NCBI GenBank assembly: GCA_038141705.1
Contig: JAYQIQ010000004.1
Coordinates: forward strand, 1,426,001 to 1,490,000
Reading direction: 5' to 3'
Origin: Eutrophomonas brisbanensis
GTDB taxonomy: Bacteria; Pseudomonadota; Gammaproteobacteria; Burkholderiales; Eutrophovitaceae
DNA: 64,000 nucleotides
Part shown: positions 27,090 to 35,441 of the stretch, piece after piece
Layout of the letters: each line of letters opens with the position of its first letter
Position numbering within the stretch: the stretch's first letter is position 1
Translations under genes and position numbers: made by a program
Notes under the pieces: generated by a model
What the model was told of the DNA's origin: nothing
Database searches by the model: none
What the model saw: the letters and a program-made list of their open reading frames with translations, nothing else

Positions 27090-27950
27090 TTATCTGTACC
27101 AGCGATCGCCGCCAGCTTTCCACTGGTTCTCATCGTGACCCATCATGAGCGGTACGCCCTGAAGATCGCGCATATACTTCAAGCGGTTAACTGAATCGGT
27201 ATAAGCCTGAACGCTGAAGTTCAAGCCAGCTGGGTGACCATCAAGGTTTTCCTGCATCCAGATAGCATCTTGAGCAAGCAAGATTCTGTTGCCTGAGTCC
27301 ATGGTGATCTGAACTGACTGGTGACCTAAAGTGTGACCTGGTGTGCTGAGGATCACAACTGATCCATCGCCGAACAAGTCATAGTCGCCTTTTAGCTCAA
27401 GGAAGTTAAACATCTGAGTGCCTTCGATGTCCTTACGAACGAATGGTGGCTCACCAGTACGTCCTTGGAAGGTCTCTGGCCACCATCCCTGGTATAGCTC
27501 AGCTTTTTGGATTGCATGGATTGCATTTGGGAAAGACTTAATGTTTCCGATGTGATCCAAGTGAGCATGTGAAGTTACAACGACTCGCACGTCCTCATTT
27601 TTATAACCAAGTTTCTTGAGCCAGCCAGTAATCGTTGTGTCTTTTGTCTGGTTTGGTTTCATGAAGTCACAGGTGCCTTTGTTCCAGTAAGCCTCGCAGC
27701 CTTCTGTAATTGCAATATTGTTACCTGTGTCAACAAGCACGATGCCTTTATCATGCTCAACGATCCACATACTGACTGGGATCGTTACGTCCCTAACCTG
27801 GTCAGCAGGGATGGATGGAATCAAACCGTTAATTGGGAATGGACCAAACATACCACTGGTTGCCCAGTAAGCTTTGCTGACGCCAGCTGAAGCACTAGCC
27901 GCTACGGTAAGTGCAACTGCGCCAAGTAGTGAAGCAAGAACCTTCTTCAT
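27090..27950 (-). CDS. Secreted metallo-beta-lactamase-fold hydrolase (N-acyl homoserine lactonase-like)
   Basis: A signal peptide (KKVLASLLGAVALTVAASASAG) precedes a metallo-beta-lactamase domain with HAHLDH, a downstream His in TPGHTLGH and the later Asp/His ligands (LAQDAIW, MGHDENQW). This is the binuclear zinc site of lactonases and related hydrolases. ATG 27950 is preferred: an almost perfect GAGGAGG lies just upstream and the in-frame ATG 27968 overlaps it. Codon use is uniform and similar to the PQQ dehydrogenase, so expression should be high. Homologues are labelled acyl-homoserine lactonases, but a periplasmic role with quinoproteins or small thioesters is equally possible. It is a monocistron with its own terminator. 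Confidence 0.85.
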   Translation of the reverse strand: MKKVLASLLGAVALTVAASASAGVSKAYWATSGMFGPFPINGLIPSIPADQVRDVTIPVSMWIVEHDKGIVLVDTGNNIAITEGCEAYWNKGTCDFMKPNQTKDTTITGWLKKLGYKNEDVRVVVTSHAHLDHIGNIKSFPNAIHAIQKAELYQGWWPETFQGRTGEPPFVRKDIEGTQMFNFLELKGDYDLFGDGSVVILSTPGHTLGHQSVQITMDSGNRILLAQDAIWMQENLDGHPAGLNFSVQAYTDSVNRLKYMRDLQGVPLMMGHDENQWKAGGDRWYR

Positions 27951-28140
27951 AACTCTACTCCTCCTCATTTTGAAACATGCGCCCTGAGAACCTGACTGAC
28001 TTTTAGGGTCGGAAAGTGTTTCCCAGGATGCCCTGATACTTAGCCCTCTTCGCTTTTTAGTTGTAGGAGGGCTATGCAGCTAATACAAGCCTGTCTAGCC
28101 TACTATGGGAGAATAGACTTCTCAAGCCAAATTTGAACTT
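27951..28140 (-). promoter_or_regulatory. Structured 5' leader of the metallohydrolase gene
   Basis: The 401 bases between the metallohydrolase start and rpmB hold no gene. On the minus strand the leader contains several short hairpins. TAGCCCTC/GAGGGCTA (28041-28048 / 28067-28074) has an 18-base loop. GGAAA-GTG-TTTCC and CAGG-ATGC-CCTG lie closer to the gene. GCCCTGA occurs twice. A weak promoter (TTGAGA, 17 bp, TAGGCT) could lie near 28095-28125. The structure suggests mRNA stability or a riboregulator; I do not recognise a known riboswitch class. Confidence 0.35.
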
Positions 28141-28274
28141 TTTTTCATGCATCTTGTGCCAAAATTTTATCCAGCAAAACAGATAGTTGCGGAAATTTTC
28201 ACTATCTGTAAAATACAAATCTAATATATTGCGATGCACACCTCGCGCTGCGGGTCATCAGGTGGCATCTATCC

Positions 28275-28304
28275 TTGATCAAAGGCCCAAAAATATGATA
28301 TAAA
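28275..28304 (+). promoter_or_regulatory. Candidate promoter of rpmB-rpmG
   Basis: TTGATC (28275-28280), an 18-bp spacer and TATAAA (28299-28304) lie about 48 bases before the rpmB start. This is a reasonable sigma70 promoter for a ribosomal protein operon. I see no other candidate in the same stretch. Confidence 0.55.
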
Positions 28305-28351
28305 GTCGGGCTTCCGAAATAGCGGATTTATTCAATAAAGGCCTTACAACC

Positions 28352-28588
28352 ATGTCAAGAGTATGTCAGATAACCGGCAAGAAGCCGATGAGCGGAAACA
28401 ACGTTTCGCACGCGAACAATAAGACAAAGCGCCGGTTCTTACCTAATTTGCAGGTGAAGAGAATCTGGGTCGAGAGCGAAAACCGATGGGTTAAGCTTAG
28501 ACTTTCTAGAGCTGGACTTAGAACGATCGATAAAAAGGGCGTTGATGTCGTGCTGGCTGAAATGAGAGCACGCGGCGAAGCTATCTAA
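28352..28588 (+). CDS. rpmB: 50S ribosomal protein L28
   Basis: MSRVCQITGKKPMSGNNVSH followed by KTKRRFLPNLQ is the L28 signature, and the length of 78 residues matches proteobacterial L28. It is a component of the large ribosomal subunit. It is followed 25 bp later by rpmG, the conserved rpmB-rpmG pair. Confidence 0.98.
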   Translation: MSRVCQITGKKPMSGNNVSHANNKTKRRFLPNLQVKRIWVESENRWVKLRLSRAGLRTIDKKGVDVVLAEMRARGEAI

Positions 28589-28613
28589 CTAAACATCCAC
28601 GCGGAGAGACGGC

Positions 28614-28769
28614 ATGAGAGAGAAAATTAAACTAGAGTCTAGCGCAGGTACTGGTCACTTCTATACGACTACCAAGAATAAAAAGAACACTCCAGATAAG
28701 ATGGAGATGAAGAAATTTGATCCAGTAGCGAGGAAGCACGTGATCTATAAAGAGACGAAACTCAAGTAA
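28614..28769 (+). CDS. rpmG: 50S ribosomal protein L33
   Basis: This 51-residue protein (MREKIKLESSAGTGHFYTT, then KNKKNTPDKMEMKKFDP and HVIYKETKLK) is L33. The zinc-binding cysteines of some L33 forms are absent, so this is the Cys-minus form usual in proteobacteria. GGAGAG lies about eight bases before ATG 28614. A strong terminator follows. Confidence 0.97.
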   Translation: MREKIKLESSAGTGHFYTTTKNKKNTPDKMEMKKFDPVARKHVIYKETKLK

Positions 28770-28782
28770 GAGTCCTATTCAT

Positions 28783-28811
28783 AAAAAAACCCGCCATCGG
28801 CGGGTTTTTTT
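28783..28811. terminator. Terminator after rpmG
   Basis: CCCGCC-ATC-GGCGGG is flanked by seven A and seven T. It can act for rpmG and for the convergent desaturase gene that ends at 28829. Confidence 0.93.
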
Positions 28812-28828
28812 ATGCTCGCAAGAAAGTC

Positions 28829-30034
28829 TTATTTAGTTGATATTGCGTAGCCTTTCAACGAGTTCGCAAATTCTTTCAAAGGCGATATGCCAGATTGTTC
28901 CGCGCGCCTGACCCAGTCACGAAGCTGTTCCAGCAAGTGCTCTTTAGAGTCCGATGACTTAGCCCAAAGCTGAGTGAGCTCCTCTCTCATCGTAATGACG
29001 GTCTTTAGAACGGAGCTCTTCTGAGCGAATCGCTCGACCTGGTCAATTTCCGAGGGATTTATGAATTTTTTATCGAGTTTTAACCATCGGTGAATATCTG
29101 GTTTGGTGAATTGATGTTGCTCGGCGATCTTTCGGATCTCCTCGATACACGTTGATTTAATCGAATCTGAAAACTTCGCAAGTACATCCCAACGATGGGT
29201 AATGATCGCTTGTAGAGTTCCGGCGTCCACGTTTTCCTTCTGGGATGAATGTTCAATTTTTGATGTCAGACGTTTAACTTTAGCAAGCCCTAAGATTTCA
29301 AGTGTTCTTATGTAAAGCCAACCAATATCGAACTCGAACCAGCGAGAGGAGAGTTTTGCAGACGATGCGTAGGCATGGTGATTGTTGTGGAGCTCTTCAC
29401 CACCAATGAGTATTCCCCAGGGAACAATGTTAGTACTCGCATCGTTCACGTTGAAGTTTCGGTATCCAAGTGCGTGCCCAACGCCGTTGATAACTCCGGC
29501 TGCAAAAACTGGGATCCACAACATTTGTACAGCCCAAATGGTTATACCAATAGCTCCAAAGAGCACAACATCAATGACAAACATCGTCCAAATACCAAGC
29601 GCCTCGTGCGCTGAGTAGATGTTTTTTTCAACCCAGTCATCTGGTGTACCGTGTCCGTATTTTTCCAGCGTCTCTTTATTCTTTGCTTCATCTCGATAAA
29701 GCTCTGCGCCCTCTAATACGACCTTCTTGAGACCGGCAACCTGTGGGCTATGTGGATCTTCTTCTGTCTCGCACTTCGCATGATGCTTGCGGTGAATTGC
29801 GGTCCACGCTTTGGTGACCATTCCTGTTGTGAGCCATAGCCAAAATCTAAAGAAGTGCGCAACACTCGGGTGTAAATCCAATGCTCGATGGGCAGAGTGA
29901 CGGTGAAGGTAAATGGTGACGGAGGCGATGGTGATATGGGTGAAGGAGAGTGCTACTGCGATGTAACCCCACCATGGAAGGTCAATCAGACCATTGAGCC
30001 AACTGGTTGAGCTAAGAGACGATAGTTTTTCCAT
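28829..30034 (-). CDS. Fatty acid desaturase (acyl-CoA/acyl-lipid delta-9 type)
   Basis: The three His boxes of membrane diiron desaturases are present in order: HRHSAHRA, HRKHH and HNNHH. Hydrophobic segments lie on either side. The C-terminal 140 residues, after the third box, form a polar helical extension (KENVDAGTLQAI, and a long charged tail) also known in proteobacterial stearoyl-CoA desaturase-like proteins. The enzyme introduces a cis double bond in membrane fatty acyl chains using O2, consistent with cold or aquatic life. It converges with rpmBG. Confidence 0.92.
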   Translation of the reverse strand: MEKLSSLSSTSWLNGLIDLPWWGYIAVALSFTHITIASVTIYLHRHSAHRALDLHPSVAHFFRFWLWLTTGMVTKAWTAIHRKHHAKCETEEDPHSPQVAGLKKVVLEGAELYRDEAKNKETLEKYGHGTPDDWVEKNIYSAHEALGIWTMFVIDVVLFGAIGITIWAVQMLWIPVFAAGVINGVGHALGYRNFNVNDASTNIVPWGILIGGEELHNNHHAYASSAKLSSRWFEFDIGWLYIRTLEILGLAKVKRLTSKIEHSSQKENVDAGTLQAIITHRWDVLAKFSDSIKSTCIEEIRKIAEQHQFTKPDIHRWLKLDKKFINPSEIDQVERFAQKSSVLKTVITMREELTQLWAKSSDSKEHLLEQLRDWVRRAEQSGISPLKEFANSLKGYAISTK

Positions 30035-30127
30035 CCGCGGTCCTAATAAATGGGTACAAACGATATTTTAAACCAGGTAGCCACCCCATGTTGTAAATTA
30101 GGACACATAAACCCCAAGATGTGGCTT

Positions 30128-31384
30128 TTATGACGCGCGCTCTAAAATCGCGCCGAAGAAGCCGTCGCACTGATGCTCGTCCGGAAAGAGTTTCAGGTAA
30201 GGAGATGAGTGAGGAAGATCGATGCCGCGTTTTGCGAGAATTTGACGCGCGTCCAAAACCTTGAACTTCTCAGGATTTTGACTGAGGAACGCATCTATTA
30301 CGGCCTCATTCTCCTCTTCTAGAATGCTACAAGTCGCGTAGATAACCCGGCCACCAACTTTTGCTAAGCGGCTTGCGGCGTTTAATATGTTTAGTTGCTT
30401 AGCGCTGAGCTCGGCGATATCGTCGACATTCTTGCGCCACTTTAGGTCTGGATTCCTCCGCAGTGTTCCAAACCCGGTGCACGGTGCATCAATCAATACC
30501 CGATCCATCTTCCCAAACAATCGCTTCAAGCGGGGATCGTTTTCGCTCCCAATTACCTGTGGGAAGACGTTCGACAGTCCAGATCGTTTAAGCCTCGGCT
30601 TCATTCGCTCGAGCCGTGCTGCCGAAACGTCCATCGCATAGATTCGACCTTGATTGCTCATCGATGCTCCCAGAGCGAGCGTTTTTCCTCCTGCGCCAGC
30701 GCAAAAATCCACAACCATCTGACCCCGACGAGCGTCTACCAGCTGGCACAAGATCTGGCTTCCCTCATCCTGCACTTCAAACATGCCGTCGAGGAAAAGA
30801 GCTTGTTTTTCAAGACCAATATTATTCTTGATGTGAATGCCTATCGGGGAAAACTGCGTCGGTGAGGCAGAAATGTCAGCTTCGTTAAGTGCCTCGAGTA
30901 TTTTTTTGCGCTCACTCTTTACGGTATTTACCCGAACATCGAAATTAGCCTTACGCAAAAGTGATTGCGCGAGCTGTGCGCTCCTGTCTATTCCAAAAGT
31001 GATGGTTAGGCGATCCCAGAGCCAATCGGGTAAAGAAAATTTTTCTGCGGGGGTTAGGTCGGTGGGTTTTGCGGAAAGATTGGCTTCTAGCGTTTTCATT
31101 TCTCGATTGGTCGCAACGTTGCTAAGCACCGATTGTGAAAACCCCATGATTTTATTTAATGCGAGTAGACAAATTAGGCGCGCGTCAGTTTGATCAAGAG
31201 AACACTCCAAGAATCTTTTGTGACGTATGACCGAGTAAACGATCTCCGCTATCTGTTGGCGTTCTCGCGGTCCAAAGTTGCGGTTTTCTCTAAAAAAACG
31301 CGAAAGCGTTTGGTCGGCAGGATTCTTGAAAGTAAGCGCGATGCCAGCAGACTTAACAGCCGCTTCAAATATGGTTTTGTTCAC
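30128..31384 (-). CDS. rsmB: 16S rRNA (cytosine-C5)-methyltransferase, RsmB/NOP family
   Basis: The N-terminal RNA-binding (NusB-like) part includes FGPRERQQIAEIVYSVIRHKR. The SAM-binding motif is VVDFCAGAGGKTLALG, and the two catalytic cysteines lie in DAPCTGFGTLRRNPDLKWR and YATCSILEEENE. It methylates a cytosine of 16S rRNA (C967 in the E. coli enzyme). The start is GTG 31384. The gene neighbours DUF3108 and purN as in many betaproteobacteria, where this RsmB-like enzyme is a second copy beside the classic fmt-linked rsmB, so its exact target base is uncertain. Confidence 0.88.
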   Translation of the reverse strand: MNKTIFEAAVKSAGIALTFKNPADQTLSRFFRENRNFGPRERQQIAEIVYSVIRHKRFLECSLDQTDARLICLLALNKIMGFSQSVLSNVATNREMKTLEANLSAKPTDLTPAEKFSLPDWLWDRLTITFGIDRSAQLAQSLLRKANFDVRVNTVKSERKKILEALNEADISASPTQFSPIGIHIKNNIGLEKQALFLDGMFEVQDEGSQILCQLVDARRGQMVVDFCAGAGGKTLALGASMSNQGRIYAMDVSAARLERMKPRLKRSGLSNVFPQVIGSENDPRLKRLFGKMDRVLIDAPCTGFGTLRRNPDLKWRKNVDDIAELSAKQLNILNAASRLAKVGGRVIYATCSILEEENEAVIDAFLSQNPEKFKVLDARQILAKRGIDLPHSSPYLKLFPDEHQCDGFFGAILERAS

Positions 31385-31394
31385 GAGATAAAAA

Positions 31395-32131
31395 TTATTT
31401 GTAGTCTATCGCGGTAATCGTTGACTCGAATGTTCTCTCGCCTTTTCCGATAAACCGAATTTTGACAGGTAAATTATGGTGTGATTTTGAGAGCCAAAAC
31501 TCGAATCCTCTAGAGTTGGTTTCCTCTCTCTGCTTACGGAAATGGAAACACTCCAATTTCCCAAGTGTGGTGTCGATGGTCTCTTGGCCAACATACTCAT
31601 AGGTATATTTTTTCAATTTTTTCCCATCGGTCAAATAAATCACACTGTTTTCTTTCTTAATCGATGAGAAGGAAAAAGAGTAGGGGAGGATGGCCTGGTC
31701 AATTGTAGATTTTGGAAGCTCGACATCCTCCTTTGACTCATTCCTACGTAGGGTTAGGCGTTTATTCTTCCAATCGAAGTTAGCGGAGAGATCCCCCGTT
31801 TTTCGTTGCCAGTCTCATGAAATTCGGATGGCACTACCCCAGAATTCGTGATTGCTCCTTTGCTCTCTCGGATGATTTCATCGAGGAAGAGTTTGGCTAT
31901 TCCTTTGGGTTGGGTCTTGCTGGTTAAGGTGTAAGTTGCTCCATTGTGGCTGAGTTGATCTTCACCACGACCAATTACTAATTTGCCCATGGTTATCTCG
32001 AACTGGGTTAACAGATTCTCTGGAGGCAAGACTCTCTCATCGCTTCTCGCTGTTTGTACAAAGCATAGAAGGAGGGCAACAGAAATTAGTGTTGATTTGA
32101 TTCGTTGGCAGGACATACCTTTTGTTAGCAT
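31395..32131 (-). CDS. DUF3108 exported protein (frameshifted)
   Basis: An N-terminal signal peptide (STLISVALLLCFVQTARSDE) is followed by FEITMGKLVIGRGEDQLSHN, and by YVGQETIDTTLGKLECFHFRK in the second frame, the DUF3108 pattern. The frame is lost at five A (about 31802-31806); restoring one A gives EKTGDLSANFDWKNKRLTL. Full length is about 245 residues. The family is periplasmic or outer-membrane associated and of unknown function. It overlaps purN by a few bases; ATG 32116 is an alternative start nearer the hydrophobic run. Confidence 0.78.
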
Positions 32132-32754
32132 TTATAGAATGAAAACCCGCGGTCTTTTGCGGCGCCAGTCAAGGAGACGGTGCTACCGTTAATCGAGCAC
32201 TCACCGTTGCAGATCCATTGAACTGCCATCGGATAAATACGATGTTCCTCCTCGAGTACCCGAGCAGCAAGTGAGTCTGCGCTATCTCCTTGGATTACAG
32301 GTACCGCAGCTTGCGCAATAATAGGCCCATGGTCTAACTCCGGGGTCACAAAATGTACCGTGCATCCGTGTAATCTGACGCCTGCGTCAATCGCCCTTTG
32401 ATGCGTATCTAGCCCAGTGAAGGCCGGAAGTAGAGAGGGGTGAATGTTCACCACCTTACTTGGATATGCGCTAATAAACTTTTCCGTGAGGATGCGCATG
32501 AATCCAGCGAGCACGATTAAATCGGGCTCATACCTTTTCAATGTTTCAAGCAAGGCTTTGTCAAATGCCTCTCGGCTCGAGAAGTTTTTATGATCTACGA
32601 CCTCAGTTGGAATGTTTTGTTTTTCTGCGAATTTCAGGCCCAAAGCATCGGGGCGGTTACTAACTACGACTGCTATTTCGCAGGCAGGTTTGGCTGAGAC
32701 GATTGCTTCTAAATTACTTCCACGGCCGGAAATTAAGATTGCAATCTTTTTCAT
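32125..32754 (-). CDS. purN: Phosphoribosylglycinamide formyltransferase 1
   Basis: The protein begins KKIAILISGRGSNLEAI and contains VLAGFMRIL, the catalytic NIHPSLLPAF segment with Asn and His, and TVHFVTPELDHGPIIAQ. These are diagnostic of PurN (209 residues). It uses 10-formyltetrahydrofolate to formylate glycinamide ribonucleotide in purine synthesis. It follows purM by two bases, so the two form an operon. Confidence 0.97.
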   Translation of the reverse strand: MKKIAILISGRGSNLEAIVSAKPACEIAVVVSNRPDALGLKFAEKQNIPTEVVDHKNFSSREAFDKALLETLKRYEPDLIVLAGFMRILTEKFISAYPSKVVNIHPSLLPAFTGLDTHQRAIDAGVRLHGCTVHFVTPELDHGPIIAQAAVPVIQGDSADSLAARVLEEEHRIYPMAVQWICNGECSINGSTVSLTGAAKDRGFSFYKC

Positions 32755-32756
32755 GA

Positions 32757-33827
32757 TTACGATATCAATTGTGTCTGATGTTCATTGCCATTGCGTTGTC
32801 TGATGGTACCGATCTCAAAAACCTGTTCCCCAAGCTTTGAGAGTAACTCTTTCAATGCTGTGGAGTTTGATTTGTCACAGATGACGACCATACCGATTCC
32901 GCAATTGAAGACGCGATTCATCTCCAACACCTCAACATTGCCAGCCCCTTGTAACCAATCGAACAGTGCTGGGCGTGACCAGCTACCGAGTTGGATTTCA
33001 GCGACTGTATGGTCGGGAAGAATCCGGGGAATATTTTCAACAAGCCCACCCCCAGTAATGTGCGCTAAGCCTTTAATCGTATCGGTCTTCAAGGCCTTTA
33101 AAACCGAAGGCACATAGATACGCGTGGGTTCGAGTGCCAAATCTGCTAGTGTGCGATCACCAATTTTCTCGTTGAGATCGGTGCCGCTAGAAGCGATGAT
33201 TTTGCGAATCAGCGAGTAACCATTTGAGTGAGCGCCACTGCTCGCTAATCCAAGGATGGTATCGCCCGCGTCGATTTCAGCCCCGGTTAATATTTTCTCT
33301 TTTTCCACCGCTCCGACCGCGAATCCCGCCAGGTCGTACTCATCACCTGGATACATTCCAGGCATCTCAGCTGTCTCACCGCCGATCAGAGCGCAATTAG
33401 AGATTTCGCAACCGCGAGCAATTCCTCCGATCACACTCGTTGCCAAATCAACATTGAGTTTTCCGCATGAAAAGTAATCGAGGAAAAAAAGTGGTTCTGC
33501 CCCTTGTACCAAAATATCGTTAACGCTCATCGCAACCAAATCGATCCCAATCGTATCGTGCCGGTTTAGCTCATTGGCGAGTTTTAGTTTGGTGCCAACC
33601 CCATCGGTTCCGGTGACCAAAACCGGATTTTTGAATGTTTTAGGGATTTCAAAAAGCGCACCGAATCCCCCTAGACCGCCGAGTAGTCCCGGCCGGTTAG
33701 TCTTCTTTGCGAGAGGTTTGATATTTTTGACAAGTTGCTCACCGGCGTCGATGTCCACCCCGGCGTCTCGGTAAGTCAGTGTGTTCGCTGATGTGTTGTT
33801 TTTCTGATCTGATTCCGGAGTTTTCAT
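32757..33827 (-). CDS. purM: Phosphoribosylformylglycinamidine cyclo-ligase (AIR synthetase)
   Basis: TYRDAGVDIDAGEQLV, GGFGALFEI, LVTGTDGVGTKLKLA, NDILVQGAEPLFFLDY and LIGGETAEMPGMY are PurM motifs. At 356 residues it has normal length. The enzyme makes 5-aminoimidazole ribotide with ATP. It is transcribed divergently from hda. Confidence 0.98.
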   Translation of the reverse strand: MKTPESDQKNNTSANTLTYRDAGVDIDAGEQLVKNIKPLAKKTNRPGLLGGLGGFGALFEIPKTFKNPVLVTGTDGVGTKLKLANELNRHDTIGIDLVAMSVNDILVQGAEPLFFLDYFSCGKLNVDLATSVIGGIARGCEISNCALIGGETAEMPGMYPGDEYDLAGFAVGAVEKEKILTGAEIDAGDTILGLASSGAHSNGYSLIRKIIASSGTDLNEKIGDRTLADLALEPTRIYVPSVLKALKTDTIKGLAHITGGGLVENIPRILPDHTVAEIQLGSWSRPALFDWLQGAGNVEVLEMNRVFNCGIGMVVICDKSNSTALKELLSKLGEQVFEIGTIRQRNGNEHQTQLIS

Positions 33828-34037
33828 AATTATTTGGTTATTGAGAAAAGCTGATCAGCGCATCAATAAACCTTGGTTCGCTTCTAATCCGATTCGATCT
33901 CGACGCTGTTAGAATGGTGCCCATTCATAAACCAGAATTTTACCGGCTTTTTTTATGGTTTTCTTTGGCCATGAAATCGCTGAAACCATTCTCTCAAGTT
34001 ATCGGTTCGTCAGTACTTTCAGATTGAGATCATTATT

Positions 34038-34718
34038 ATGCGTCAGCTCACATTCGAACTAAAAGCGCCGCCCAAGCCGACGTTCGATAATTTTATTACT
34101 GGACGTACCCAAGAGCTCTTGGGGTCTTTGATGGCAATGCTTCGGGGTGAGGGTAAAGAGCGGTTTATGTACGTGTGGGGAGAGTCTGGGGCAGGTAAAA
34201 CGCATCTCGCACAATCTTTTCTGAGCTTCTGTGAAGAACACAAAAAAGTTTGTTTGAATTTTGATCGGTTAGATTCGGTCAATGATCTTCGTGGTGATGA
34301 GTTTGTGTTTGCCGAAAATGTTGATGGGCTTTTAGCTGAGACTCAAATCAAATTCTTCAATGTCTACAACACTATCAGAGAGGGTTCAGGGCTAGTCATT
34401 GCTTTTGGGTCTGTGCCGCCGCACGCGCTAAATTTGCGAGCAGATGTTGTAACTAGACTTGGGTGGGGACTTGTTTACCAAGTCAAGCCCCTCGAGGAAG
34501 TTGATAAAATACGAGCGATGCAAGATTTTGCGGATGACAAGGGGTTTTTGCTTGCGCGAGAGGTGATTTCCTACGTTTTGAGTCATTACCGCCGTGACCT
34601 TTTTAGTTTGCTCTCGCTCTTGGAGGGTCTCGATAGGTACTCTCTCGAAGTCAAAAGAAAAGTGACTGTTCCGTTGGTGCGAGAATTCTTGGACCTTCTG
34701 GACGGGCGGGCTGACTAA
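34038..34718 (+). CDS. hda: DnaA regulatory inactivator Hda
   Basis: The 226-residue protein is a short AAA+ protein related to the ATPase domain of DnaA: QLTFELKAPPKPTFDNFI, then YVWGESGAGKTHLAQ (Walker A), and later GLVIAFGSVPPHAL and TRLGWGLVYQVKPL. It lacks the DnaA DNA-binding domain. Hda stimulates hydrolysis of ATP bound to DnaA when bound to the sliding clamp, resetting replication initiation. The N-terminal QLTF element resembles a clamp-binding sequence. Confidence 0.93.
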   Translation: MRQLTFELKAPPKPTFDNFITGRTQELLGSLMAMLRGEGKERFMYVWGESGAGKTHLAQSFLSFCEEHKKVCLNFDRLDSVNDLRGDEFVFAENVDGLLAETQIKFFNVYNTIREGSGLVIAFGSVPPHALNLRADVVTRLGWGLVYQVKPLEEVDKIRAMQDFADDKGFLLAREVISYVLSHYRRDLFSLLSLLEGLDRYSLEVKRKVTVPLVREFLDLLDGRAD

Positions 34719-34760
34719 GCCGCTGCTAATCGTAAATAATTTTTAGAGAAATGAGTCGAC

Positions 34761-35426
34761 GTGAAGCTTGTACTATTTGATCTCGATAATACACTCCTAG
34801 ATGGTGATAGCGACTATGAGTGGGCACAATTTTTAATTACGAAAGGTGTTCTAGATCGGGAAATATACGAGCGGCGCAATGAAGAGTTCTACAAGGCCTA
34901 CGTTGCTGGAGTTCTTGATATAGATGAGTTCTTGGATTTTCAGCTGAAGCCACTGGGTCAACACAAACGCAGCCAGCTTGATCTGTGGCACAGCGAGTTT
35001 ATGAGTCAAAAAGTGCATCCGATGATTACTCAAGGCGCTCGTGACTTAGTTCAAAAATATCACTCTGATCTTGTGGCGATCGTCACCGCTACGAATTCGT
35101 TTATAACCAAACCGATCGCAGAGGAATTTGGTATTGAGAATCTGATCGCCACCGAGCCTGAGCAAGTCGACGGAGAGTTCACGGGTGGGGTCGTGGGTTT
35201 GCCCTCTTTTCGCGAGGGAAAGGTTACAAGAGTGCATGAATGGCTCCATTCAATCGGGCGAACTTGGGAGTCTTTTGATGAAACTATTTTTTTCAGCGAT
35301 TCAATCAACGACCTGCCATTACTAAATGAGGTTTCAGTTCCTGTCGTGGTAGATCCAGATATAAATTTACTGCAACACGCGAAATCGGTTGGGTGGGAGG
35401 TTCTATCTCTGAGGGATGAGCCCTAA
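34761..35426 (+). CDS. HAD family hydrolase, subfamily IB (SerB-like phosphatase)
   Basis: The HAD motif I is LVLFDLDNTLLDGDS, with the nucleophile Asp; motif II is IVTATNSF, and motif IV is FFSDSINDLPLL. At 221 residues it fits the IB group that includes phosphoserine phosphatase-like enzymes. The substrate is unknown. It follows hda, a pairing known in betaproteobacteria, and is followed after 15 bp by btuC. Confidence 0.9.
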   Translation: MKLVLFDLDNTLLDGDSDYEWAQFLITKGVLDREIYERRNEEFYKAYVAGVLDIDEFLDFQLKPLGQHKRSQLDLWHSEFMSQKVHPMITQGARDLVQKYHSDLVAIVTATNSFITKPIAEEFGIENLIATEPEQVDGEFTGGVVGLPSFREGKVTRVHEWLHSIGRTWESFDETIFFSDSINDLPLLNEVSVPVVVDPDINLLQHAKSVGWEVLSLRDEP

Positions 35427-35441
35427 AGTGAGAGGTTTCGT

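Noticed and set aside
28146..28162. Sigma54-like TTGGCAC...TGCA on the minus strand upstream of the metallohydrolase gene
   Set aside because: The GG and GC elements are two bases closer together than sigma54 promoters require.
35427..35441. Cobalamin riboswitch before the btuC-like gene
   Set aside because: Only 15 bases separate the HAD stop from the start; there is no room for the riboswitch.
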